In this document: positions 15,240-22,485 of the stretch, piece by piece
How the letters are laid out: each line of letters starts with the position of its first letter
Position numbering within the stretch: position 1 is the stretch's first letter
NCBI GenBank assembly: GCA_020346805.1
Contig: CP070790.1
Span: forward strand, 3,736,449 to 3,758,933
Source of the DNA: Planctomycetota bacterium
GTDB lineage: Bacteria; Planctomycetota; Phycisphaerae; UBA1845; PWPN01
DNA: 22,485 nucleotides
Direction: 5' to 3'
Translations under genes and position numbers: made by a program
Notes under the pieces: model-generated
Database searches by the model: none
What the model was told of the DNA's origin: nothing
The model's input: the letters and a program-made list of their open reading frames with translations, nothing else

Positions 15240-15994
15240 TAACCTGTCAGGACGCAAGACATTTGTTCAGCCGATACTTGGAGGGCGATCTTCCCTCGTC
15301 GCTGCACACGGAACTTCACGCCCACCAGTTGAATTGTCCGACTTGCCGGGACGAACTGACCATGCTGGAAACCTGCGGCGACGTGATTGCTCTGGACCGT
15401 TGTGAGCCCAGACTCGGCGCCTCATTTACGGAACGGGTATTGGCTTCCCGGCGATCACAATTAATGGAACTGGGGTCTCGTCGAAGGACCAGAATTTTGC
15501 TGTATACGGGATCGTCTCTGGCCGCCGCGGCCAGTATTGCCTTCGCGGTTTTCCTGATGGGGCCTTGGTCCAATAAGACGGCAATTATGAGTATGAAGGA
15601 AAAAGTGCCGGCGCCAGTCGAGCATTACCTGATGGATCAGCAGGGTGATAAAAAAGTCTCTCCAAAGGCCAAGGAGGAGCTGGCGGAAACTGAACAAATG
15701 CCCTCAACGATTTTTTCAGAGGCCATGGCACGATTTCTTCATAAGACACAAACCACCTGGGAAAATACTCGCCAGGGTATTGAAGACCTTGAACTTCTTT
15801 TGTACCTATCCCTGTCCGACACGGTAGCCAATGAAGAATTTATTAAAGAATATCGAGCGATACAACAAGCAAAAAAGAACGGTGAGACGCCGATCGATCA
15901 GGCGCCCACCGATATGGACCAGGATAATCCCTCATTTCCGAATCGAGAATCGTCAACAGCGCCCGAAACCGATAATGTTTCCGATGCCCTATGA
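15236..15994 (+). CDS. Membrane anti-sigma factor with zinc-finger (ZAS/zf-HC2) domain
   Basis: The 252-residue product starts with a zinc-binding anti-sigma fold: C4, then H30-x3-C34-x2-C37, the classical spacing of this domain, within about residues 1-55. One transmembrane helix follows at about 87-109 (ILLYTGSSLAAAASIAFAVF). The remaining 140 residues are probably periplasmic, acidic and low in hydrophobic content, with no recognised domain. It should hold the upstream ECF factor inactive until a signal reaches it, by redox change at the cysteines or by proteolysis; which one cannot be told. Translational coupling through the 4-nt ATGA overlap fits a fixed sigma/anti-sigma ratio. Confidence 0.88.
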   Translation: MITCQDARHLFSRYLEGDLPSSLHTELHAHQLNCPTCRDELTMLETCGDVIALDRCEPRLGASFTERVLASRRSQLMELGSRRRTRILLYTGSSLAAAASIAFAVFLMGPWSNKTAIMSMKEKVPAPVEHYLMDQQGDKKVSPKAKEELAETEQMPSTIFSEAMARFLHKTQTTWENTRQGIEDLELLLYLSLSDTVANEEFIKEYRAIQQAKKNGETPIDQAPTDMDQDNPSFPNRESSTAPETDNVSDAL

Positions 15995-16082
15995 TACATG
16001 GTTGTGACCGACTATAGGGGTTTTCTAATTGCCGGCACGCTGCTAGTATTTGTTCAACAATGGCTCGGTTGGATTAACTTAG

Positions 16083-18161
16083 ATGTTATATCGTTACTGG
16101 TTGTTGGTATTGATCATGTCCGGGGAGATGTTGATCTTTCCCGCCACATTATGGGCCTCGTTATCCCCCAATAATCCTACCTTGGCCGAATATGTGCCTG
16201 GCAACGTTCAGTTTTTTTGGGAATGCCGCGACCTGGCCAGTCTGGACGACACCCCGGTAGCGTCGGTATTTGCTTCGATGCTGGCCGATCTGATCCGACC
16301 GTATAACTCATCTCCAACAACTCAGCCGGCGAGGGAGCCGGATTTATCGGAGCTGATCGCCCAGGCTCTCAATCTGCCAACATCCAGAACGGTAAAACTC
16401 CTTTTCAACGGACCACTGGCGATTGCTGCCTATGATATAAACAGAATTCAAGATGCCATTCTACTAATCGAGCCCCGAAATCCAGCGGCGGTGGAGGCCC
16501 AGCTAAGTACACTGTTGATTACCGAATCCGGCAATCGACCGGTCCGTCGCTATAGATTGTCCCGCAAGTATGAGATGGTTTGCGACGGCAAGAGATTTGT
16601 CATTGGGATATTGAGCAAACGTTCGAGTCTTTATGCCCGGACCGTCGATTTGTTAGTTGGGAATCGCGGCATAGTCCTTAGTGACTTGCTTGAGTTTCGT
16701 GAGCGAATTGCCGCTTTGCCGGCTGACTCACAAATGGTTTTGTATGTATCTTCAGGTAGGACCACAAAGCCTGAAGAGGGTTTGATGTCCAATTTTTGGC
16801 CAGCACATTGGCCGCACCTGGTGTCCGTTGCTGTAGGCATGGTAATAACCGACACTGGCATTATTATTGAAACTACCGGCCGGTTGAATCCCAAAGGCCC
16901 CAAACTCGGAACGTCTGATCCACCCATACCTACCCTTATTTTGCTGCCAGCTTCAACTGTGTTGGCCTGGACCCATGCCATCAATTATGTCGACGAGTTT
17001 AAACGACTTGATGTCGCATATCCCAAAGGAATTATCAGATTTTATATCGACTTGTTGCAATCCGGACTGGCCCCCGGCGAGCTCGAACAAAAGCTGTTCT
17101 CGCATCTAATCGGTGACACCATTTTTTTAATCGGGCAGGTTGAGAAATCATCTACTTTAGGGGACAAATCACATCGTACTCCGCTGTTGTTACCTGTTGG
17201 GGTAATAGTAGTGGAGGCCGTCAATCCACAAGCAGTGGAAGATATGCTTAATCATGTAGGGAATAATTTTCTACGCCTGCTTAACCTACAGCGAGATCCT
17301 GAGAATCCATTACGAATACACACCGAATCGCTCGGCAAGGAAAGAGGAACTATCCATACAATACCGATGGGTTCGCTGTTCGAGGCCTATAGCCAAACCG
17401 GTATTTTAACATCACTTGAGATCAGTTGGACGGTAGCGGATCACATGATGATCATCGGTACACACTCTGACACGGTACGACAAATCATTCAGGCCTGCCG
17501 GGGCGAATATCCATGGATATCCGATGAGACCTTTTTGGAATCGATGCACAAAATTGATCTTAAAGGGGGGGTGCCAAAAAACTTGTTGGTAGCCCAACCC
17601 AAATCCGCGGGTGAGATGATTGATTCCTGGTTAACTTACGCATCCGATTACTATCCACAGATGTTTGAGCCGGATTGGTGGCAGAAACTCAGGCGCCAGC
17701 AACGGGCCGCCAAAGTGCAGTTGGGTATAATTCCGGTCCGCCATCAACCACTCCAAGGTAAGGTTCAGGTGGCTAAAACATTACCCGCCTATCCCGCTCA
17801 CACCAGACTTAAACCGGGCGATCAGATTATATCTGTGGATGGCCAAAAACTGCAGCAAACTGACGCAATGCAATCTTTGCGAATGCTGGTGGCCATGCGC
17901 AAGCGCGAGGATCGGGTCAGGTTAGAGGTTATTCGCGGGGGAGAAAAAAGAGTAGTTGTTATTGATATGCCCGATGAGAGGTCGACCTTGGATCATATTC
18001 AGCCGGTGATTCTCTTCAAACGGGCAATTAACTTCATGCGAATGTTCTCGACGGCCAGTCACATTATCTGGCAACCCTCACCCGATTTGGTAAACACCCG
18101 TTTACAACTCCGCTTCACCGGCCGGGCAACTTCCCAGGTTTCGGATGTCAACAAACCCTGA
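16083..18161 (+). CDS. Secreted DUF3352-like protein with PDZ domain
   Basis: The 692-residue protein begins with a signal peptide (LLVLIMSGEMLIFPATLWA, cleavage about residue 25). A long region (about 30-520) then has the AEYVPGNVQFFWECRDLASL type of opening seen in planctomycete DUF3352-like proteins of unknown function. This family call is from memory and moderate. Residues 549-630 form a PDZ domain: AYPAHTRLKPGDQIISVDGQ (about 569-588), then VRLEVIRGGEKRVVVIDM. No protease triad is visible, so it is a scaffold or sensor rather than an HtrA enzyme. It lies 88 nt after the anti-sigma gene on the same strand and may share its operon; a PDZ protein there could sense envelope state. No Shine-Dalgarno site precedes the ATG. 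Confidence 0.7.
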   Translation: MLYRYWLLVLIMSGEMLIFPATLWASLSPNNPTLAEYVPGNVQFFWECRDLASLDDTPVASVFASMLADLIRPYNSSPTTQPAREPDLSELIAQALNLPTSRTVKLLFNGPLAIAAYDINRIQDAILLIEPRNPAAVEAQLSTLLITESGNRPVRRYRLSRKYEMVCDGKRFVIGILSKRSSLYARTVDLLVGNRGIVLSDLLEFRERIAALPADSQMVLYVSSGRTTKPEEGLMSNFWPAHWPHLVSVAVGMVITDTGIIIETTGRLNPKGPKLGTSDPPIPTLILLPASTVLAWTHAINYVDEFKRLDVAYPKGIIRFYIDLLQSGLAPGELEQKLFSHLIGDTIFLIGQVEKSSTLGDKSHRTPLLLPVGVIVVEAVNPQAVEDMLNHVGNNFLRLLNLQRDPENPLRIHTESLGKERGTIHTIPMGSLFEAYSQTGILTSLEISWTVADHMMIIGTHSDTVRQIIQACRGEYPWISDETFLESMHKIDLKGGVPKNLLVAQPKSAGEMIDSWLTYASDYYPQMFEPDWWQKLRRQQRAAKVQLGIIPVRHQPLQGKVQVAKTLPAYPAHTRLKPGDQIISVDGQKLQQTDAMQSLRMLVAMRKREDRVRLEVIRGGEKRVVVIDMPDERSTLDHIQPVILFKRAINFMRMFSTASHIIWQPSPDLVNTRLQLRFTGRATSQVSDVNKP

Positions 18162-18232
18162 ATAAATATTAGAAGAGGACGTTCTCCATTTTTGCCATGC
18201 ACCGCTAGCAGTCAGTTATGGATTCATATTTG

Positions 18233-19201
18233 TTAGTAAACTAATTGCCTTACATACTCGCGGTAGTCGGCCGTGAAGGTATCGAAATCATCGGTGATAT
18301 ATTGACGGAACAAGGCTTCGCCGTCGCTCATGTTTTCAGAGCCCTCAGTGGCGGCCCGATAGGCCCGGATGGCAATACTCTGTCGTTCGGTGCCGGCATC
18401 CGCCAACAAAACCGCCAGCCGGTCGGCATACATGCCGTCGGAACCTTCACGGAGGTATAGAATCAGGGACCAGACCTGGGCATAGTAGGTGCGGACATCT
18501 TTCCCGGTTTTTCTTACCGCGTGGCCGGCGTTCATTCCCAGAAATTCCGACCAAGGGATAAAACCATGATACAAGGCCTCGCGAAGATTGTTGGTACGGA
18601 TGTAATTTTTACGGGGCGTGTATATTGGCTGATCGCCCTTGAGATCGAAGGCCTCCCATTGGGTGGCCAATCCTTCGTTAAGCCACGCCGGCATCGGTTC
18701 GGGAAAATAACGGGCGACGTACTGATGAAAACATTCATGGGCCATCAGCGATAAGGTACGGTCCCGGCCGAGATCGAAAATGACTGCGGTGGCACTGGGA
18801 TAATCGGTATAGCCGCCTGATTGAATATGCAGGTATGTATAAGCCTGTTGGGGAGCAAAAATTCGTGTGAAGTTTACCCACTCCCGCCGGTTGTCAAACA
18901 AATAAATCACCAGTTGGTCCGTGTTGTTGCCGGCCGGAGGCATAAGTTCGCAATATTTGGCGAATGTGGTTTCCATGAATCCCGGCAGATAGGAACGCAG
19001 CAGTTCGTCCTTAGCTGTTACCCGCATATCGTAGTGGTCGGTCAGCAACTGTACGCCGGTAATACCCTCCGGTGAAGTCCACTCCTGCAGCTCGTAGACC
19101 ACGGGCTCGAGAGGCTTCCATGAGGCACAACCGTTGATAGTAATCAATACCATTAACCAGCCGGTAAGCAGCCTGGCAGATGAGTTTAGTTTATGATGCA
19201 T
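18233..19201 (-). CDS. Putative lipoprotein zinc metallopeptidase (gluzincin, HExxH)
   Basis: The 322-residue protein has a signal peptide ending in a lipobox-like ITINGC, with C25 as the probable lipidated residue. The catalytic segment LMAHECFHQYVARYF (152-166) carries H155, E156 and H159. NEGLA at 175-179 supplies the third zinc ligand E176, which is the gluzincin (peptidase MA/DUF1570-like) arrangement. The region before it (LVIYLFDNRREWVNFTRIF) fits the N-terminal part of that family. It probably sits in the outer membrane or periplasm; the substrate is unknown. The gene is convergent with the PDZ protein, 71 nt apart. I found no clear Shine-Dalgarno site. Confidence 0.8.
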   Translation of the reverse strand: MHHKLNSSARLLTGWLMVLITINGCASWKPLEPVVYELQEWTSPEGITGVQLLTDHYDMRVTAKDELLRSYLPGFMETTFAKYCELMPPAGNNTDQLVIYLFDNRREWVNFTRIFAPQQAYTYLHIQSGGYTDYPSATAVIFDLGRDRTLSLMAHECFHQYVARYFPEPMPAWLNEGLATQWEAFDLKGDQPIYTPRKNYIRTNNLREALYHGFIPWSEFLGMNAGHAVRKTGKDVRTYYAQVWSLILYLREGSDGMYADRLAVLLADAGTERQSIAIRAYRAATEGSENMSDGEALFRQYITDDFDTFTADYREYVRQLVY

Positions 19202-19577
19202 TGATAAACCTTAATTATTTGAAGACTGTTTGAAGAATGAACGACTTTATTATCCTTCCGGCTGCATTAAGTTACCTCACTTCTCATCGGTTTTTTTATG
19301 GATATATGTCCATTAAAGGTAGTAGTAACCGGATGGTATGGCAAATCCCCTGTTGGTGTGTGGCCGGTTGTTAATACAAACTTTTCTAGCCACGTTTAAT
19401 GCTTCCTTCATGCGGAAAACTGAGAAAACCAGTTTAATTATGCCTCAATAACCTATTATGAGTACTTTGGGCCTCCCTGCTTGAACCAAGGTTGCAATTT
19501 TGCTACCTTGTCGGGTTCTGTATGGGCCGAAAGTGGAATATATGTAGATCGAGTAATAATTTCAAGGAGCGAACATC
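19202..19577. other. Intergenic region between the metallopeptidase and dehydrogenase genes
   Basis: This 376-bp divergent region should hold both promoters, but no convincing pair of hexamers stands out. It contains ATGGA-TATATG-TCCAT (around 19308-19323), AACCGG/CCGGTT ends around a 31-nt loop (near 19328-19370), and AAACTG-AGAAAAC-CAGTTT (near 19417-19436). I see no gene or named riboswitch motif. AAGGAG (19564-19569) is the ribosome-binding site of the next gene. Confidence 0.4.
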
Positions 19578-20672
19578 GTGTTGAAAATAGCGGTTATAGG
19601 CGGTGACGGCACCGGGCCGGAGGTAGTGGCCGAGGGTCTTAAAGTCCTCAAAGCGGTGGCGGAAAAAGAGGGTTTCAGCTACCAAACCAAGGACTACGAC
19701 CTTAGCGGGCAGGCCTATTTGGCCCGCGGCGGCGATCCCAACCTGCAAAATATCCCGGTGGTTACCGATGAACAAATTGACGAGCTGCGTAAGTATGATG
19801 CCATCTATCTCGGGGCGGTGGGCGATCCGAATGTGGCCCCCGGGGTGCTGGAAGTAGGACTCTTGCTCCGTTTGAGGTTCGAGCTGGACCAGTACATTAA
19901 CCTCCGTCCGGTTCACCTCTATCCGGGCGTGTATACACCCCTTAAGGATAAAGGTCCCGATGAGGTCAACTTCGATGTGCTTCGCGAGAACACCGAAGAT
20001 CTATATTTTGGAGGGGGGGGATTCCTGCGCAAGAATACCCCCAACGAAGTTGCCACCCAGGAAATGATTGCCACCCGTTTCGGTGTGGAACGCTGCCTGC
20101 GCTATGCCTTCGAATTTTGCCGCAAGAAGAATTACAAGAAGATGCTTACCCTGGTAGCCAAGACAAATGTATTGACCTACGCGCACGATCTTTGGTGGCG
20201 GGCCTTCAACGAGATTGGCGATGCCGACTATCCGGATATCAAACGTGATTACAACCACGTCGATGCCTGCTGCATGTGGTTCGTCAAAAATCCAGAATAC
20301 TACGATACTATTGTGGTGCCCAACATGTTCGGCGACATCATTACCGACCTGGGGGCCATGATCCAGGGCGGTATGGGTGTAGCCGCCGGCGGGAATATAA
20401 ATCCCAACGGTACCAGTATGTTCGAACCCATCGGGGGCAGCGCTCCCAAATACACCGGCAAGAATGTTATCAATCCCATTGCTGCTATCGCCTCGTTGGC
20501 TATGCTGCTTCGGGTGGTGGGCGATCAGAAGGGTGACCAGGCCGTCGCCAATGCGGGCCAACGCGTCGAAGAGGCCATCAAGAAGACCTGCCCCAAGATG
20601 AAGTCTCAGTCCGCCAATCAAATGGGCTTCGGCACCTCTGAAGTGGGTGATATGGTATGTCAAGCTTTATAA
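19578..20672 (+). CDS. Isopropylmalate/isocitrate dehydrogenase family enzyme
   Basis: The 364-residue enzyme is a metal-dependent beta-decarboxylating dehydrogenase. Motifs are GGDGTGPEV (8-16), the substrate-helix region [18 protein letters not shown] (95-112), LRENTEDLY with R136 and Y143, catalytic K195 (AKTNVL), and metal ligands D253 and D257 in [12 protein letters not shown]. Length and the leucine-rich substrate helix point to 3-isopropylmalate dehydrogenase (LeuB, leucine synthesis). The cofactor loop [15 protein letters not shown] carries K291 and Y292, as in NADP-isocitrate dehydrogenases, where classical NAD-dependent LeuB has Asp-Ile. Substrate and cofactor are therefore open. 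The GTG start has AAGGAG 8 nt upstream. No other leucine or TCA genes are in the window. Confidence 0.88.
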   Translation: MLKIAVIGGDGTGPEVVAEGLKVLKAVAEKEGFSYQTKDYDLSGQAYLARGGDPNLQNIPVVTDEQIDELRKYDAIYLGAVGDPNVAPGVLEVGLLLRLRFELDQYINLRPVHLYPGVYTPLKDKGPDEVNFDVLRENTEDLYFGGGGFLRKNTPNEVATQEMIATRFGVERCLRYAFEFCRKKNYKKMLTLVAKTNVLTYAHDLWWRAFNEIGDADYPDIKRDYNHVDACCMWFVKNPEYYDTIVVPNMFGDIITDLGAMIQGGMGVAAGGNINPNGTSMFEPIGGSAPKYTGKNVINPIAAIASLAMLLRVVGDQKGDQAVANAGQRVEEAIKKTCPKMKSQSANQMGFGTSEVGDMVCQAL

Positions 20673-20688
20673 GGCAGTATGCCATATT

Positions 20689-20724
20689 CCCCGTAAAATG
20701 GCCTATTTTGCATCTCCAGCGGGG
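20689..20724 (+). promoter_or_regulatory. Bulged hairpin 1 upstream of pheA
   Basis: CCCCG (20689-20693) pairs with CGGGG (20720-20724). Just inside, AAAAT (20695-20699) pairs with ATTTT (20705-20709), leaving a 10-nt bulge on the 3' side. It lies 16 nt after the dehydrogenase stop. No U-tract follows, so it does not look like an ordinary terminator. Confidence 0.3.
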
Positions 20725-20741
20725 TCAGGTTAATATTCTAC

Positions 20742-20781
20742 GTCCGGCATGACCTGGAAGCATATGGGTATATGGCCGGAC
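20742..20781 (+). promoter_or_regulatory. Bulged hairpin 2 upstream of pheA
   Basis: GTCCGGC (20742-20748) pairs with GCCGGAC (20775-20781) and stacks directly on CATAT-GGGT-ATATG (20761-20774). This gives 12 base pairs with a 12-nt bulge on the 5' side. It ends about 57 nt before the pheA ATG. A leader control element is possible; the role is inference. Confidence 0.35.
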
Positions 20782-20838
20782 TGACGAGATTAAGGTGGCT
20801 TGTGGAGGGGAACCCGCGGCCTGACGTGGGTGGTTGAT

Positions 20839-21909
20839 ATGGAACTAGATGACCTTCGCAAACAGATTGATGAAATCGACGAGGAGCTGGTGGCTCTGCT
20901 CAATCGGCGAGCCGAGATCGTGGTTCAGATCGGAAAGCTGAAGAGTACGGACGGCACGCCGATCTACGTACCCGATCGAGAAAAGAAGGTGTTGGATAAA
21001 ATCCGCCAGGCCAATAAAGGCCCCCTGCCGGACAAGTCTCTGGCGGCTATATACCGGGAACTGATGAGCGGGTCGTTTGCTCTGGAAAAGCCTCTTCGAA
21101 TTACCTATCTGGGCCCGCAGGGCAGCTTCTCTCACCTGGCCGCGGTCGAGAAGTTCGGGGCATCGGTCGAATACGAGCCGGTCAACGATATTCGAGGTGT
21201 ATTCGAGGAGGTGACCCGGGAACATGCCGACTTTGGCGTGGTTCCCATTGAAAATTCCTTCGGCGGTGGAGTGATCGACACCCTCGACGCCCTGATCGAT
21301 ACCAAACTCAATATTTGTGCGGAGATCAATCGTGTTATCCACCACAATCTGCTGGCCCGGTGCAAGCTTGAAGAGGTGGAGCGCGTCTATTCCAAACCGG
21401 AAGTATTTGCCCAGTGCCAGCGGTGGTTAGGTGATACGAATTTGATCGGCAAGACCATTGCTGTGGCCAGCACCAGCAAGGCGGCAGAGATGGCCCTGAA
21501 CGAAGATGGATCCGCTGCAATCGGCAGCACGCTGGCGGCGGAACTTTATTCGCTCAAGATTATCTGCGCTAATATCGAGGACAACGCCAATAACATTACC
21601 CGATTCTTTATCATCGGGCGCGAAGCCAATAAGGATAGCGGTGACGACAAGACTTCAATAGTGTTTACCACGCGGGACGAACCCGGGGCGCTGGTGGACG
21701 TGCTTGATGCGTTTCGCCAAGCGGGTATCAATATGTCATTTATCGAGTCCAGACCCAGTAAGTTGCGTAACTGGGAATATTATTTCTTTGTGGATGTAAT
21801 AGCCCACCGTAGTGAACTTCGATTGCAGGAAGCGGTCAAAAACGCACGAATCCACTGTTTGGGATTAAATGTGTTGGGATCATATCCACGGGCTTCGGAA
21901 GTGATTTAA
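20839..21909 (+). CDS. pheA: Bifunctional chorismate mutase / prephenate dehydratase (P-protein)
   Basis: This 356-residue enzyme converts chorismate to prephenate and then to phenylpyruvate in phenylalanine synthesis. Residues 1-80 are an AroQ chorismate mutase, with R7, R24, K35, R47 and E48 at catalytic positions by comparison with E. coli PheA. Residues 86-262 are prephenate dehydratase, ending in NNITRFFIIG with the TRF motif (254-256). An ACT domain follows (272-350) with PGAL (282-285) and ESRP (303-306), the phenylalanine-binding motifs, so feedback inhibition is expected. A longer reading from a TTG at 20800 is possible, but it adds a sequence foreign to the family. ATG 20839 aligns with known N-termini and has GGTGG 5 nt upstream. 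Two bulged hairpins lie upstream. Confidence 0.95.
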   Translation: MELDDLRKQIDEIDEELVALLNRRAEIVVQIGKLKSTDGTPIYVPDREKKVLDKIRQANKGPLPDKSLAAIYRELMSGSFALEKPLRITYLGPQGSFSHLAAVEKFGASVEYEPVNDIRGVFEEVTREHADFGVVPIENSFGGGVIDTLDALIDTKLNICAEINRVIHHNLLARCKLEEVERVYSKPEVFAQCQRWLGDTNLIGKTIAVASTSKAAEMALNEDGSAAIGSTLAAELYSLKIICANIEDNANNITRFFIIGREANKDSGDDKTSIVFTTRDEPGALVDVLDAFRQAGINMSFIESRPSKLRNWEYYFFVDVIAHRSELRLQEAVKNARIHCLGLNVLGSYPRASEVI

Positions 21910-21974
21910 TCAGAATCCCTTAATAAATGATTTTTTGAACCGGGTTTATCCCGTCATGTTTGGAGATGATCGAG

Positions 21975-22485
21975 ATGCGAAAGAAATATGTGGCCGGTAA
22001 CTGGAAAATGAATATGACCTTGGCCGAGGCCAAGGCGTTAATTGGGGGTATTACTTCCGGGATGCCCAAAGCAGCTCCTTTAGAGGTGGGGATTTTTCCG
22101 CCGTTTGTGCTTCTGTACCCTCTAGCCAAAATTATGGAGGGACTTCCCATTACGCTGGGAGCCCAGAACTGCTATTTTGAATCCAAAGGTGCGTTCACGG
22201 GTGAGATTTCGCCGGTGATGATCAAGGATGCGGGAGCCACTTCGGTGATTATCGGACACAGTGAGCGCCGAAAGATTTTCGGCGAACAGAATGAGCTGTT
22301 GAAGAAGAAGGTAATAGCGGCCCTGGAAACGGGCCTGGATGTGATCTACTGTTTGGGGGAGACGCTTGAAGAGCGTGAAGCCGGTCAGACCGAGGCCGTC
22401 CTGGAAAAACAAATTAACGAAGTTTTGGGCCCGGATGTGAGCCTGGAACGTTTGACTTTGGCCTATGAGCCGGTCTGGGCCATCG
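21975..22485 (+). CDS. tpiA: Triosephosphate isomerase, 5' part (runs off the window)
   Basis: The gene is cut by the window end after about 170 of the usual 250 residues. Triosephosphate isomerase interconverts dihydroxyacetone phosphate and glyceraldehyde 3-phosphate. Active-site residues present are N9 and K11 (AGNWKMN), H95 (GHSERR) and E165 (YEPVWAI). GAQNCYFESKGAFTGEIS is the expected loop before the catalytic histidine. ATG 21975 is chosen because GGAG (21962-21965) is 9 nt upstream; an in-frame ATG at 21966 abuts that site. The gene lies 65 nt after pheA on the same strand, with a small CGGG-TTTAT-CCCG hairpin (21941-21953) between them. Confidence 0.97.
   Translation, partial: MRKKYVAGNWKMNMTLAEAKALIGGITSGMPKAAPLEVGIFPPFVLLYPLAKIMEGLPITLGAQNCYFESKGAFTGEISPVMIKDAGATSVIIGHSERRKIFGEQNELLKKKVIAALETGLDVIYCLGETLEEREAGQTEAVLEKQINEVLGPDVSLERLTLAYEPVWAI

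Noticed and set aside
18172..18200. GAGG-ACGT-TCTC followed by CCATTTTT as a terminator after the PDZ gene
   Set aside because: The stem is only four pairs including a G-U pair and does not abut the T-tract, so support is too weak to list.
20001..20663. 220-codon minus-strand ORF inside the dehydrogenase gene
   Set aside because: It is an antisense shadow with no motif of its own; the plus-strand enzyme has all catalytic residues.

Overview
The window looks like a chromosomal segment of a Planctomycetota bacterium, most likely Phycisphaerae-like. This is inferred from a membrane protein ending in the CxxC / YDLTGNxSGxCPECG zinc ribbon, a GFTLIE-type pseudopilin, a DUF3352-like secreted PDZ protein and a bacterial deoxyhypusine-synthase homologue. 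No marker gene here proves the phylum. I see no transposase, prophage, CRISPR array, tRNA or rRNA.

Layout. Positions 1-9601 are all on the minus strand. In transcription order they are a deoxyhypusine/homospermidine-synthase-like enzyme, a two-gene RND efflux system (adaptor then permease), MutL with an intact endonuclease site, a four-helix zinc-ribbon membrane protein, and a LolD/MacB-type ABC ATPase whose permease probably starts at the window edge. A 78-bp degenerate inverted repeat lies between the last two. Positions 9602-10761 are a 1.16-kb divergent, gene-poor region. It carries a compact structured element on the minus strand, about 165 nt upstream of the synthase gene, with a strong intrinsic terminator. 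One arm of that terminator can instead pair with an upstream C-tract, which is the geometry of an attenuator or riboswitch.

Positions 10762-13959 are on the plus strand: an NtrC-type response regulator whose AAA+ domain is degenerate at Walker A, the GAFTGA loop and one arginine finger, then a pseudopilin and a small membrane-anchored protein. SmpB is convergent on the minus strand. Positions 14610-18161 hold an ECF sigma factor overlapping a zinc-binding membrane anti-sigma factor, followed by a secreted DUF3352-like/PDZ protein, a plausible envelope-stress unit. A lipoprotein metallopeptidase (HECFH) is convergent on the minus strand.

Positions 19578-22485 are plus-strand metabolism: a beta-decarboxylating dehydrogenase of the isopropylmalate/isocitrate family, a bifunctional chorismate mutase-prephenate dehydratase preceded by two bulged hairpins, and the 5' part of triosephosphate isomerase.

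The best candidates for something undescribed are the putative attenuator RNA upstream of the synthase gene and the ATPase-degenerate NtrC-like regulator. All RNA structures were paired by hand and need comparative support.
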